A DNA stretch of 33,940 bases from Parcubacteria group bacterium GW2011_GWB1_44_7 (GCA_000999175.1 LCJJ01000039.1:1-33940); one strand, 5' to 3'; shown: positions 25,812 through 33,124, counted from the stretch's first letter. Numbers and translations: made by a program. The notes: generated by a model not told the origin, from the letters alone.

Positions 25812-27149
25812 TCAATTGGCTTTAATAATGTCAATTTGTTGTTGATACTTAGCGGCTAATTCCATAACATCGTCGCCGTAAAAAGCGTAAGCGGATTTAT
25901 TGGCGTTTGCCCAGCCAGCCAGATAACGCAAGGCGGCTAATCGTTCGGCGGCGTAAGTTTTTTTGTCGGCACCGTTGTCCGCCATCAGCAAACCGGTAGC
26001 CATAAACGCATCCTCCGGCTCCCAAGGATTAGGCGGATTGTGACCTGTTGCCGCGGCGATACGGTCTTCATATAAAATCCAAGTGGAAGGAATGAATTGC
26101 GCCGGTCCCATGGCGCCGCCATAACCGTACCAAGGTTTTTTGGAAACCGGCATTAAATCGGGATTGAGACCGAGCCGGGCGGTAATGGCCAAAAACGGCA
26201 CAGTATCGCGCGGCGCTTTCATGTCCACTTTCCAATTGCCGGTGCCGACATTTTCGCCAAGATTAGATTCTTCGGCGATGATGCCGAGAATTACCGCCGC
26301 CCGCACGCCGGTTTTTTGCGAAGCCTGAATCGCATACTCATAAGCCTTTTCAAAAGGAATCGCCGCCGAACCGCGCAAGGCGAACAATTCCGCTCGGATT
26401 TGAGCCGCGTTTTTTTCTTTATCCTTGATTATTTTTTGATAGACCGTTTCCACCCCTCGAGAAATTTTCAGAATATCTTTTTTTTCCGCCTCTTGTTTTT
26501 CTATTTTCTTCTTTTCCAATTCTTGAATTTTTTTCAAATCGGTTTCTTCTTTGGCTTTGTCTTCCAGCGAACTTTTCTCTTCTTCGGTAACTGATTTGGT
26601 AGAACGCAATTCTTCAAACGATTTTGCCAAAGACGCTTTAATGGTCTGGAAATTATCCAGGTCCTCAAAAAAAGCCGATAGATCGTTGCCGCTCAAAACA
26701 AATTCGGCAATTGAAAAATTGTCCAGTTCGCGGGTTTTTCGGAGCAAGTCGGCCAATGACGCCAATTCGCGATTAATTTTCGCTGACAAACCGACTATAG
26801 TTTTTTCTTTATCGCCAATTTCTTGATTCAAATTTTCAATAACCAAAGCGCGCGCCCTGATGGAAAGTTTGGCGGCGTCAATTTTGGCGTTCAAGATGGC
26901 GATATCGCGTTCCAAAGAAACGCTTTCGCGCTGTTTATTTTTGAGAATTTGCTGTTGAGCCTCAATTTCTTTCTGGAGCGTCGCCAATTGGTTTTCCAAT
27001 TCTGCTCGGCGATTGGTAACAATGTTGGCAACATCTTGAGCGAAAGCGCTACCAACCAGCAAAAAAAATCCAATAACGATGCCGAGAGGCTTCGCCTTGC
27101 GATAAACCGCAAGGCGAAGCCTTTTTGAATTTTGTTTTAAGAACTTCAT
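25812..27149 (-). CDS. Secreted lytic transglycosylase-like protein with coiled coil
   Basis: A 445-residue protein. The signal peptide has an unusually long basic n-region, a hydrophobic core [14 protein letters not shown] and cleavage near AFA-QDV. A long coiled coil (about 40-245) resembles the PcsB/CwlO-type N-terminal part of wall hydrolases. The C-terminal lytic transglycosylase domain (about 270-425) has [19 protein letters not shown] with a likely catalytic glutamate, [16 protein letters not shown], and [24 protein letters not shown]. It probably cleaves peptidoglycan outside the membrane. Residues 9-22 ([14 protein letters not shown]) come from a palindrome insertion. Its ATG overlaps the rplY stop (ATGA). 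Confidence 0.85.
   Translation of the reverse strand: MKFLKQNSKRLRLAVYRKAKPLGIVIGFFLLVGSAFAQDVANIVTNRRAELENQLATLQKEIEAQQQILKNKQRESVSLERDIAILNAKIDAAKLSIRARALVIENLNQEIGDKEKTIVGLSAKINRELASLADLLRKTRELDNFSIAEFVLSGNDLSAFFEDLDNFQTIKASLAKSFEELRSTKSVTEEEKSSLEDKAKEETDLKKIQELEKKKIEKQEAEKKDILKISRGVETVYQKIIKDKEKNAAQIRAELFALRGSAAIPFEKAYEYAIQASQKTGVRAAVILGIIAEESNLGENVGTGNWKVDMKAPRDTVPFLAITARLGLNPDLMPVSKKPWYGYGGAMGPAQFIPSTWILYEDRIAAATGHNPPNPWEPEDAFMATGLLMADNGADKKTYAAERLAALRYLAGWANANKSAYAFYGDDVMELAAKYQQQIDIIKAN
27087..27122. repeat. Palindromic insertion in the signal peptide n-region (family B)
   Basis: AGGCTTCGCCTTGCG (27087-27101), ATAAAC, CGCAAGGCGAAGCCT (27108-27122). The arms match the intergenic palindrome at 25527-25562. 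In frame it encodes [14 protein letters not shown], adding positive charge before the signal-peptide core. Confidence 0.85.
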
Positions 27150-27919
27150 TTCCCTTTTGATTCTTTGTGTTCCTTTGTTTCTTTGCCAATCGCTGATTTT
27201 GCTTCGTTCGCTGTGGTAGCGCCTTTCGGCGCAATTGAACCGGCAACTTCAGTGTTCTCTCCCTCTTTGGCTTCTTTGCCTTTCTTTTCAACTTCAATGG
27301 CCGATAAATCCGCCGGTTCCGCCGGTTTTTCCTCCTCTTCTTTTGGCTCATAAACCGAAGCCACTACTTCTTCCGGTTTTTCCATTAAAACAACGCCGGT
27401 CGGTAATTTAATGTCTTTGGCAACAATGGTATCGCCGAAATTCTTAAGCAAACCGATATCCACTTCAATTTTTTTCGGCAAATCTTTGGGCAAAGCTTCA
27501 ATGGCCAATTCGTGCAAAACTTTGACTAAAATCGCACCCAAATCTTTGACCGCCGGCGAAACGCCCACGAATTCAATCGGGGTTCTGATTTTCAATTTTT
27601 TGCCTTTTTCAAAAACGTAAAAATCGGCGTGGCGGGGAATAGAACGAATCGGGTCTAAATCCACATCTTGAATCAGCGCCTCCAAATTTTCTCCGTTTTC
27701 AATTTCCAAAGTAACCACTGAACTCTCGCCGGTCTCCTTCCAAACTTTGACGAAATCCTTAAAAACAACGCTGATTGCCGCAGCCCCCATTTTTTTGCCA
27801 CTTACCCCGCTAGAAGCCTCGCTTCTAGCGGGGTAAAAAACTGCCGGCAATTCGCCGTTTTTTCTAATTATTGACAAATTGGTTCTCGGTTCTCGCTTTT
27901 TCGCCTTCAATAAAATCAT
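27146..27919 (-). CDS. rplY: Large ribosomal subunit protein bL25 (CTC/TL5 type)
   Basis: A 257-residue protein. The start is at ATG 27919, since TATAAT lies 6 nt upstream. The N-terminal 5S rRNA-binding domain begins ILLKAKKREPRTNLSIIRKNGELPAVFY. The C-terminal domain contains IPRHADFYVFEKGKKLKIRTPIEFVG and LPKKIEVDIGLLKNFGDTIVAKDIKLP. An acidic, Lys/Glu-rich tail follows (from about residue 185). Residues 30-43 (PARSEASSGVSGKK) are an insertion encoded by a 35-bp palindrome (27802-27836). Another small hairpin (27219-27232) lies in the tail. Its stop overlaps the transglycosylase start. Confidence 0.93.
   Translation of the reverse strand: MILLKAKKREPRTNLSIIRKNGELPAVFYPARSEASSGVSGKKMGAAAISVVFKDFVKVWKETGESSVVTLEIENGENLEALIQDVDLDPIRSIPRHADFYVFEKGKKLKIRTPIEFVGVSPAVKDLGAILVKVLHELAIEALPKDLPKKIEVDIGLLKNFGDTIVAKDIKLPTGVVLMEKPEEVVASVYEPKEEEEKPAEPADLSAIEVEKKGKEAKEGENTEVAGSIAPKGATTANEAKSAIGKETKEHKESKGK
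27802..27836. repeat. 35-bp palindromic insertion inside rplY
   Basis: TTACCCCGCTAGAAGC (27802-27817), CTC, GCTTCTAGCGGGGTAA (27821-27836): a perfect 16-bp stem with a 3-nt loop. In frame it encodes YPARSEASSGV within the conserved N-terminal domain of bL25, where the family normally has a short loop. Confidence 0.85.
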
Positions 27920-27925
27920 GGGGGT

Positions 27926-27931
27926 ATTATA
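27926..27931 (-). promoter_or_regulatory. -10 box of rplY; predicts a leaderless mRNA
   Basis: Minus-strand TATAAT, 6 nt before ATG 27919. A TTGCCT about 16 bp further upstream may be the -35. It rules out the longer frame starting at 27958. Confidence 0.65.
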
Positions 27932-27961
27932 CGGGAATTTTCCAAAAAGGCAACTCAAAAA

Positions 27962-29119
27962 TCACAATATCGCACGCATCTTTTCGGCAATCAAATCCCA
28001 ATCATATTTTTCGGCAACGAGTTTTTGGGCATTGGCGATAATTTTTTCTCGGAGCGAGTTATCACTTAAAAGTAATTTTACTTTTTCGGCGATGCTCTGG
28101 GGATTATTGGGTTCACAGAAGAGCCCGGTCGGAACAAGGTTAAACCTTTTTCCCGATTCAAGGTTTAACCTTGAAGATTCGGGAGGAAAAAGAAAATCGG
28201 GAATGCCGCCGACTGGCGTGCCAATAATCGGTAAACCAGCTGCCATGGCTTCAATAAAAGAATTGCCCAAACCTTCGGATAATGAAGGGCGGACAAAAAT
28301 GTCGCTGGCCCAGAGATATTCCGGCAATTTTTCCGGTTGAACAAAACCGACGAATTGAACCCTGTTTTGAACCTTAGACTTTAAACTTTCCTCCAATTCG
28401 CCAATTCCAACAATTAACAACTTCACTTTTTCTGGCAAAAATTTTAGCGCCGCGATAATGTCTTCCACCCCATTTTTTTTCACCAGTCGCCCCGTTGTTA
28501 TTAACACCGTATCATCTCTCTCAAATCCTAATTTCTTTCTTAATTCCTCAATTTTGATTTTTGATTTTTGATTTTTAAATTTCTCTATGTTTACTCCATT
28601 CGGCACTATTTCCACATTCTTAGCCCCCATTTTCTTTCCCCACCTTGCCAAGTAATCGGAAATCGCCGTAACTTTATCAGCTCGGCGGAAAATCATTTTA
28701 AATAACGGGGATACAAACCAAACCTTGCGCTTAATTTCCGCAAGCGGGTCGCCTTCTTGTAAAGTTAAAATAAACGGCGCGGTTGGCTCAAAAATTTTGA
28801 AAAACAAAGCGGCGAAACCGGCGTAATTGGCCATAATCGCCCAGGTGGCATCATAATGATTTTTTTTATGAAGTCGCAGCGCCAAGAAAAATGCTGAAAA
28901 TGGAAAAAATAATTTACCCAGTCCGCCCTTACCTATTCTGAAAATATTTACACCGCCGATATTTTCTTGGCGCTTTTGGCAACCATCTAAATTGACCGTC
29001 AATAAATCAAAACTAAAACCTCCGGCCGCTAGCCGTTTGGTGATTTCCTCCACCGCCACCTCCGCCCCGCCGATGAACGGCCGATAAGCGACGGAAAAAA
29101 TTAAAATTTTCTTTGTCAT
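27962..29119 (-). CDS. Glycosyltransferase family 4 protein
   Basis: A 385-residue GT-B fold enzyme. The N-terminal Rossmann domain has MTKKILIFSVAYRPFIGGAEVAVEEIT with the G-G-A/G-E acceptor-side motif. The C-terminal domain has VLITTGRLVKKNGVEDIIAA, VQFVGFVQPEKLPEYLWASDIFVRPSLSEGLGNSFIEAMAAGLPIIGTPVGGIPD, the EX7E region of retaining GT4 enzymes. Between PVGGIPDFL and PTGLFCEPNNPQ it carries an insertion (FPPESSRLNLESGKRFNLV) coded by nested palindromes at 28136-28184. The start is at ATG 29119, next to the stop of the upstream LTD gene. The substrate is unknown; it is likely a cell-surface glycan enzyme. Confidence 0.9.
   Translation of the reverse strand: MTKKILIFSVAYRPFIGGAEVAVEEITKRLAAGGFSFDLLTVNLDGCQKRQENIGGVNIFRIGKGGLGKLFFPFSAFFLALRLHKKNHYDATWAIMANYAGFAALFFKIFEPTAPFILTLQEGDPLAEIKRKVWFVSPLFKMIFRRADKVTAISDYLARWGKKMGAKNVEIVPNGVNIEKFKNQKSKIKIEELRKKLGFERDDTVLITTGRLVKKNGVEDIIAALKFLPEKVKLLIVGIGELEESLKSKVQNRVQFVGFVQPEKLPEYLWASDIFVRPSLSEGLGNSFIEAMAAGLPIIGTPVGGIPDFLFPPESSRLNLESGKRFNLVPTGLFCEPNNPQSIAEKVKLLLSDNSLREKIIANAQKLVAEKYDWDLIAEKMRAIL
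28136..28184. repeat. Nested palindromes inserted in the glycosyltransferase gene
   Basis: AAGGTT-A-AACCTT (28136-28148) and TTCAAGGTT-T-AACCTTGAA (28157-28175), with CCCGA/TCGGG flanking the second (28152-28156 and 28179-28183). The motif AAGGTTNAACCTT is thus present twice. It encodes an extra loop before the conserved GLFCEP segment. Confidence 0.7.
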
Positions 29120-29120
29120 A

Positions 29121-30545
29121 TTATTCAATAATTTGATATTCGTCAGCCTGCGCGGACTCATCTGCCAATGAGGCGGGTTTTTGTTTGGAAAGAATAAACG
29201 CGCCTAGTGATACCACGATTAAACCGCCTAAGGCAAGGAGCCAAATTCCCAAGCCACTTGCTTTCGGCGTTGTTTCCGCTATCTTTGTCGCTTCATAAAC
29301 TGTTGCCACCTCTTCTTTCACTTCATCTTTCACAGGTCTGACCTCTGATTTCCCCGAGTCAGACTCGGGGAAACTAGCTGACCTCGGCGCATTTGATGGT
29401 TCTTTTACCGGAATAATTGCTGAAACGGGCGGTATCGGTTTTTCATAACTCACCGCCAGCGCGCCGTTGGGATATAAAAGTAAAACATCGTTGGTCTCAA
29501 TTTTTGTTACCTCGTTGGAAAAGATTATTTTCTTGCCACCGATGATAACGGTGTTCTTCGGAATCAAAAAATAAACATTGCCCGATTTAAGATACCAGCC
29601 GAATAAATCCAGCTCTGCATTACCTTCATTGGTTAATTCCACCAAACCGTTTGCGCCTTCTTTTACTTGAGAAATTACCAGCGGCGATTTAATAGCGGAA
29701 ACCGTCAATCGGGCGGAGGCGCTCCATTTGCCGTAAGCGATATCCAAAGTAACGATATATTCACCCGGGAAACGGAAACGGTGTAAAACATTTTGCCCTT
29801 CTTTGGTTTCACCGTCGCCGAAATTCCAAATGAAGCGGGCATTTTCCAAAGATTTGCCGTCGGCGCCTAACGCTTTGCCGGACAACAATACATCTGCGCC
29901 AACTATCGCCGTCCGATTGGCGATAATTTCCACTTTCATTTCCGGTCGCTCTTCAACACTCGCCGACGAAGAAGAATTTTGATTTGAATTGGAACTCTGG
30001 CTTTGATTATTGGAGGAACTGGAACCAGAAGAAGATGAACTAGCAACATTAGCCGCGCCGGGCGTCGGTGCTCCAACTTTCCATTGGCCGCTGATTTTTT
30101 GTAAAGAATCACCATCGCCGACCGCGCCCCATTCGGAAGAATAGGTTACCTCATCAATAATCGCGTCGCTGTTTTTCAAAGCCAAACGCTCACCGGTGTT
30201 GCTTAAAGAAAAACTGCTGTCAAAAAGATTGCCGCTGAAATTCGGATGATCAATTAAAAATTTATCGGGATTGTCAGCAATAATGGCAAATCCCCCCGAC
30301 ACGATTGTTTCATTGCCGCGCGAAAAAACTAAGCCGTGATTAGTGTTGGCTTCAAAAAATTTCCACTCGGCCAAATTAATCGCCTCCGCGCTGTTATTCC
30401 AAACTTCCACCCATTCCCGCCCATCATCACCGCCCGACAAATCATACATAATTTCATTAATCTCCACCGTTGCCGAAACCGAGAGCGGCATTGCCGCCGA
30501 AATTATTACCGCCGCCAAAATTTTTTTAATTTCATTTTTTTTCAT
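29121..30545 (-). CDS. Surface-anchored protein with lamin-tail (LTD) and PKD domains
   Basis: A 474-residue protein. A signal peptide (IKKILAAVIISAAMPLSVSA) is followed by an LTD domain (ATVEINEIMYDLSGGDDGREWVEVWN ... DEVTYSSEWGAVGDGDSLQKI, about 25-165), a Ser/Asn/Gln low-complexity linker (about 170-200), a PKD-like domain (FIWNFGDGETKEGQNVLHRFRFPGEYIVTLDIAYG), a second LTD-like region (GLVELTNEGNAELDLFGWYL), and a C-terminal membrane anchor (GIWLLALGGLIVVSLGAFIL). LTD proteins with this layout are frequent in CPR and are thought to be displayed on the cell surface. Its start overlaps the end of the VirD4-like gene by 14 bases, and palindromes lie at 29156-29177 and 29349-29373. Confidence 0.85.
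   Translation of the reverse strand: MKKNEIKKILAAVIISAAMPLSVSATVEINEIMYDLSGGDDGREWVEVWNNSAEAINLAEWKFFEANTNHGLVFSRGNETIVSGGFAIIADNPDKFLIDHPNFSGNLFDSSFSLSNTGERLALKNSDAIIDEVTYSSEWGAVGDGDSLQKISGQWKVGAPTPGAANVASSSSSGSSSSNNQSQSSNSNQNSSSSASVEERPEMKVEIIANRTAIVGADVLLSGKALGADGKSLENARFIWNFGDGETKEGQNVLHRFRFPGEYIVTLDIAYGKWSASARLTVSAIKSPLVISQVKEGANGLVELTNEGNAELDLFGWYLKSGNVYFLIPKNTVIIGGKKIIFSNEVTKIETNDVLLLYPNGALAVSYEKPIPPVSAIIPVKEPSNAPRSASFPESDSGKSEVRPVKDEVKEEVATVYEATKIAETTPKASGLGIWLLALGGLIVVSLGAFILSKQKPASLADESAQADEYQIIE
29349..29373. repeat. Palindromic insertion inside the LTD/PKD protein gene
   Basis: TTTCCCCGAGTC (29349-29360), A, GACTCGGGGAAA (29362-29373): perfect 12-bp arms. In frame it encodes SFPESDSGKS in the linker before the membrane anchor. 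A second, degenerate family A copy lies at about 29156-29177 (core TGCCAATGAGGCGGG), encoding PASLADES near the C-terminus. Confidence 0.8.
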
Positions 30546-32208
30546 CTAACCCTAAAACTTTTTTCAAGACATCCTCGGACACTTCGGGTGGAGATTGCGG
30601 AGCGGGGGCGGGCTTATCCGCCGATGAGGCGGATTTTTCCAAAACTGTCTTGAGCGCCTGGCGCAAATCGGAAACATTTTTCGGATTTTGAACTTTGCCG
30701 GTATTGGCCGCGGGTGGAGAACGGCGCAATTCATTCAAGCGAAAAGGTTTGTGAAATTCCGGCTTGCTCCGTTGGTATTCTGACAAATTGGGTTTGCTAT
30801 GCGATGACGCCGATGGAACGGGCTGACGCAGGTCCGGTTTTGGTAATGGAGATAAGGTCGGTTGGGGCATTGGTGTTGACGTAACAGTTATTGCCGGGGA
30901 TTTCGGTTTAACTGACGGCAAGATCGGCTGGCTCCACTGACGAATGGCATTTTCCACTTCCAATCGCGGTTTAGCGTAAGTCCGGCGCGAGTTGGCGATA
31001 ATGTCGTTTTTGTAAGACATCAGCGGTTGTTCCAATGGCGCCAAGGTAGTTGCCGAGAACGGCGGCGAGGTAACACCGTCAATCATTAATTTCAAATAAA
31101 CTTGGGTAAAACCCAAACTGACCAAATCCTCGGCGGTGAAGACCGGCGCGAATTCTTTCTCCAGCACCTCGGCGTCATAAGCGCCGACCCGGAAGCAAAT
31201 CATCGTGCCGACATTGCCGAAAACCGCCGCCCGCACTTCTTCCGACATTTGTTCAATGTATTGATGAGCCAAAGTCAGATTAAGTTTGTATTTTCGCGCT
31301 TCCGACAAAATATTGGCGAAACTTTCATTGGCAAACGATTGGAATTCGTCCACATATAAATTAAAGTGGGGCAATTTTCGCAAAACGGAAGAAGATAAAT
31401 CGGCTCGCGACATTGCCGCCAGATAAATTTTGGTAATCAACATACTGCCCAATAAATCGGCATTGACTTCGCCCACCCGGCCCTTGGATAAATTGATGAT
31501 TAAAATTTTTCGCTCGTCAATAATTTTTCGCAAATCAAAAGAGGATTTCGGCTGGCCGATGATGTTTCTGATGAGCGGATTGGAGGTGAACTGCCCGACT
31601 TTATTTTGAATGGCCGGCGTCGCTTCGGCGGTAAAACGGTCGGTGTATTTGGCGAATTCTTCGGTCCAAAACGCCTTGACCGACGGGTCGGTGATGTTTT
31701 CCACCACTTTCTTGCGGTATTCTTTATCGGCTAAAACCCGATTGACCGACAACAAAGTGGCATCCGGATATTCCAAAAGAGCCAGCAAAGTGTTGGTTAA
31801 AATATATTCCATCCGGGCGCTCCAAGCGTCCACCCAGATTTTTTTGAAAGCGCTCATTAAACCAGACACCACCAAATGGCGGCTGTCAGCGCCGACATCC
31901 TCCATCACATTGAAAGAAATCGGCCAATCCAAATCAAACGGCGCGACATACAACACATCTTTGGCGCGCTCGGCCGGCACATAATCCAAAAGCATTTCGG
32001 CGCTTTTGCCGTGCGGGTCCACGAAAGTCAAACCTTCGCCATTCTTGATATCTTGAATCGCCATATTCTCCAGCAAAGTGGACTTGCCCATGCCGGTCTT
32101 GCCGATGACATACAAATGACGGGAGCGGTCTTTATTTTTTATGCCGAAAGCCGTCCGTTTGCCGCGGGCGTCGGTTTCGGCAAAGTAAGTGATTTTATTG
32201 TCTTCCAT
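30532..32208 (-). CDS. VirD4/TraD-like DNA-transfer ATPase
   Basis: A 558-residue protein with the start at ATG 32208, because TATAAT lies 6 nt upstream; a longer open frame upstream is untranslated DNA. Walker A is GKTGMGKS at 36-43, followed by GLTFVDPHGKSAEMLL. Walker B is LYVDEFQSF near 284-292, and the TraG/TraM-type motif LTLAHQYIEQM follows. The C-terminal 120 residues are proline-rich and variable (PKSPAITVTSTPMPQPTLSPLP). No N-terminal membrane segment is present, unlike canonical VirD4. In CPR, stand-alone versions beside pilus and surface genes may serve DNA uptake or transfer (inference). No relaxase or VirB genes are in the window. Confidence 0.88.
   Translation of the reverse strand: MEDNKITYFAETDARGKRTAFGIKNKDRSRHLYVIGKTGMGKSTLLENMAIQDIKNGEGLTFVDPHGKSAEMLLDYVPAERAKDVLYVAPFDLDWPISFNVMEDVGADSRHLVVSGLMSAFKKIWVDAWSARMEYILTNTLLALLEYPDATLLSVNRVLADKEYRKKVVENITDPSVKAFWTEEFAKYTDRFTAEATPAIQNKVGQFTSNPLIRNIIGQPKSSFDLRKIIDERKILIINLSKGRVGEVNADLLGSMLITKIYLAAMSRADLSSSVLRKLPHFNLYVDEFQSFANESFANILSEARKYKLNLTLAHQYIEQMSEEVRAAVFGNVGTMICFRVGAYDAEVLEKEFAPVFTAEDLVSLGFTQVYLKLMIDGVTSPPFSATTLAPLEQPLMSYKNDIIANSRRTYAKPRLEVENAIRQWSQPILPSVKPKSPAITVTSTPMPQPTLSPLPKPDLRQPVPSASSHSKPNLSEYQRSKPEFHKPFRLNELRRSPPAANTGKVQNPKNVSDLRQALKTVLEKSASSADKPAPAPQSPPEVSEDVLKKVLGLDEKK
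30616..30634. repeat. Palindromic insertion in the VirD4-like gene (family A)
   Basis: ATCCGCC (30616-30622), GATGA, GGCGGAT (30628-30634). The core CCGCCGATGAGGCGG equals the one in atpA, inserted in the opposite orientation relative to coding. It encodes SASSAD in the C-terminal tail. Confidence 0.75.
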
Positions 32209-32214
32209 TAGGAC

Positions 32215-32220
32215 ATTATA
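32215..32220 (-). promoter_or_regulatory. -10 box of the VirD4-like gene; predicts a leaderless mRNA
   Basis: Minus-strand TATAAT, 6 nt before ATG 32208. A weak TTCAAT about 16 bp upstream may be the -35. The region to 32265 is a divergent promoter shared with the small membrane peptide gene. Confidence 0.65.
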
Positions 32221-32228
32221 CCTCGCAT

Positions 32229-32256
32229 TTGATATTATTGAAGGGGATGATATTAT
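32229..32256 (+). promoter_or_regulatory. Promoter of the 30-residue membrane peptide gene
   Basis: TTGATA (32229-32234), a 16-bp spacer, TATTAT (32251-32256), 9 nt before ATG 32266. Divergent from the VirD4-like gene. Confidence 0.45.
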
Positions 32257-32265
32257 CAACACATA

Positions 32266-32358
32266 ATGTCCACTTTTTATATTGTTGGAGCTATTGTTTT
32301 GTTGGTTTTTGCCATCATTCTCTATCCTACTTTGCGCCACAAAGCCAACAAATCCTAA
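32266..32358 (+). CDS. Small membrane peptide, 30 residues
   Basis: ATG 32266 opens MSTFYIVGAIVLLVFAIILY followed by PTLRHKANKS and TAA. It has one membrane helix (residues 4-20) with a short basic C-terminal tail, so the tail is predicted to be cytoplasmic. A good promoter precedes it. No family recognised. The composition of a clean single-span peptide with a positive tail makes chance unlikely but not excluded. Confidence 0.5.
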   Translation: MSTFYIVGAIVLLVFAIILYPTLRHKANKS

Positions 32359-32362
32359 GAAT

Positions 32363-32407
32363 AAAAAAGCTTCCGTGACCACCCGTACGATATGGTCTCG
32401 GAAGCTT
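32363..32407 (-). terminator. Rho-independent terminator for a minus-strand transcript
   Basis: AAGCTTCCG (32367-32375) and CGGAAGCTT (32399-32407) pair, extended by GACCA/TGGTC after one mismatch. On the minus strand the stem is followed by TTTTTT. It ends the transcript that begins near 32724 and covers the 55-residue ORF. Confidence 0.85.
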
Positions 32408-32460
32408 CGCGTGGGCCATAAAGACCCTTCTGTCCTGTCAGCTCGCCTTTAGAAAAGAAA

Positions 32461-32628
32461 TTAGGAACTCATCGGAACCCATCTGTATTCCCCCCTTCCG
32501 TTGCCGGTGTAAACTCCGGCCACTCTGCACTTTGGCGGTTCCGCGTTTGGGTCTCGGCCAAGGATGGCCGCGATCAGTTGTTGAGTTTTCTTTTTCTTCT
32601 CCTCCGGTTTTTCGGATCTTGCTGACAT
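32461..32628 (-). CDS. Small basic protein, 55 residues, unknown
   Basis: On the minus strand ATG 32628-32626 opens MSARSEKPEEKKKKTQQLIA, then AILGRDPNAEPPKCRVAGVY and TGNGRGEYRWVPMSS, ending TAA at 32463-32461. The N-terminus is lysine/glutamate-rich, there is one cysteine and no membrane segment. It lies alone between a good promoter (32731-32758) and a terminator (32363-32407), with a leader of about 95 nt. A longer overlapping frame (32438-32683) has a less natural composition. The transcript could instead be an RNA gene of about 360 nt. Confidence 0.5.
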   Translation of the reverse strand: MSARSEKPEEKKKKTQQLIAAILGRDPNAEPPKCRVAGVYTGNGRGEYRWVPMSS

Positions 32629-32656
32629 ATGTGTTGGTTTTGTTTTTTGGTTTATG

Positions 32657-32678
32657 TTCCCCCGCCATTGGCGGGGAA
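32657..32678. repeat. Palindromic element, family A, intergenic copy
   Basis: TTCCCCCGCCA / TTGGCGGGGAA: near-perfect inverted repeat with one extra C. It lies in the leader of the 55-residue ORF transcript. It shows that family A also exists outside coding regions. Confidence 0.65.
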
Positions 32679-32730
32679 GACAACTAAACCATAGAAAATG
32701 AACTTCTTCCCAGTTCAGTCGTCTGGAATA

Positions 32731-32758
32731 ATCATACCGCCGGCAATTTGGCTGTCAA
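32731..32758 (-). promoter_or_regulatory. Consensus promoter on the minus strand
   Basis: TTGACA (32758-32753), a 16-bp spacer and TATGAT (32736-32731). The predicted start is near 32724. It drives the transcript with the 55-residue ORF. Confidence 0.7.
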
Positions 32759-32771
32759 CCTTAATTTTGGA

Positions 32772-33055
32772 TTATACCGCTCCAACTTTTCTTTCTAGAA
32801 TGACGATTCGTTTTTTAATCTCCGTCATTTCGTGATGATAGTTAAAAGCGTCCAACCGCAATTTGAAGTCAAGTTGATTTTCTTCAAGAGAAGTAAATCG
32901 GTTTTCCATTCTTTCCATTCTACCCTCTACTTTTTCCAATCGCTCATCTACTTTTTCCAACTGATTACCCATACTGTCAAACCCTCTTTTTGTTATTTCT
33001 GCTAAACCGTCAACCAAGACGGCGACTTTTTCAAGTGAAATTTTTTCTTTTTCAT
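32772..33055 (-). pseudogene. Coiled-coil protein gene with a one-base frame disruption near its start
   Basis: The downstream frame (to 33017 from a TTG) encodes VDGLAEITKRGFDSM followed by heptad-like repeats EKVDERLEKVEGRMERMENR and a KKRIVILERKV end, typical of small coiled-coil proteins common in Parcubacteria. An ATG at 33055, 6 nt after a TAGAAT box, starts MKKKKFHLKK in another frame that stops after 17 codons. One extra A in the AAAAAG run would give MKKEKISLEKVAVLVDGLAE, joining promoter, start and coiled coil. Either the gene is frameshifted, the base is a sequencing error, or translation starts at the TTG. Confidence 0.6.
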
Positions 33056-33061
33056 ATTATT

Positions 33062-33124
33062 ATTCTACCATTAAAGTTAATTGTGTCATAAATCAACAGC
33101 TAATTGCGTCAAGATGACACAATT
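33062..33124 (-). promoter_or_regulatory. Promoter of the coiled-coil gene, within an inverted repeat
   Basis: Minus-strand ATGACA (33090-33085), a 17-bp spacer and TAGAAT (33067-33062), 6 nt before ATG 33055. The -35 lies inside AATTGTGTCAT (33079-33089), whose perfect inverse ATGACACAATT is at 33114-33124. A related TAATTGCGTCAA lies at 33101-33112. This looks like an operator. Confidence 0.55.

Noticed and set aside
32209..32382. N-terminal extension of the VirD4-like protein with a membrane-like segment
   Set aside because: It overlaps the -10 box and the divergent small-peptide gene; the apparent hydrophobic start is the antisense of that gene.
32438..32683. 81-residue ORF on the minus strand
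   Set aside because: It runs through the family A palindrome, has an arginine/proline-rich shadow-like composition and overlaps the more natural 55-residue frame.
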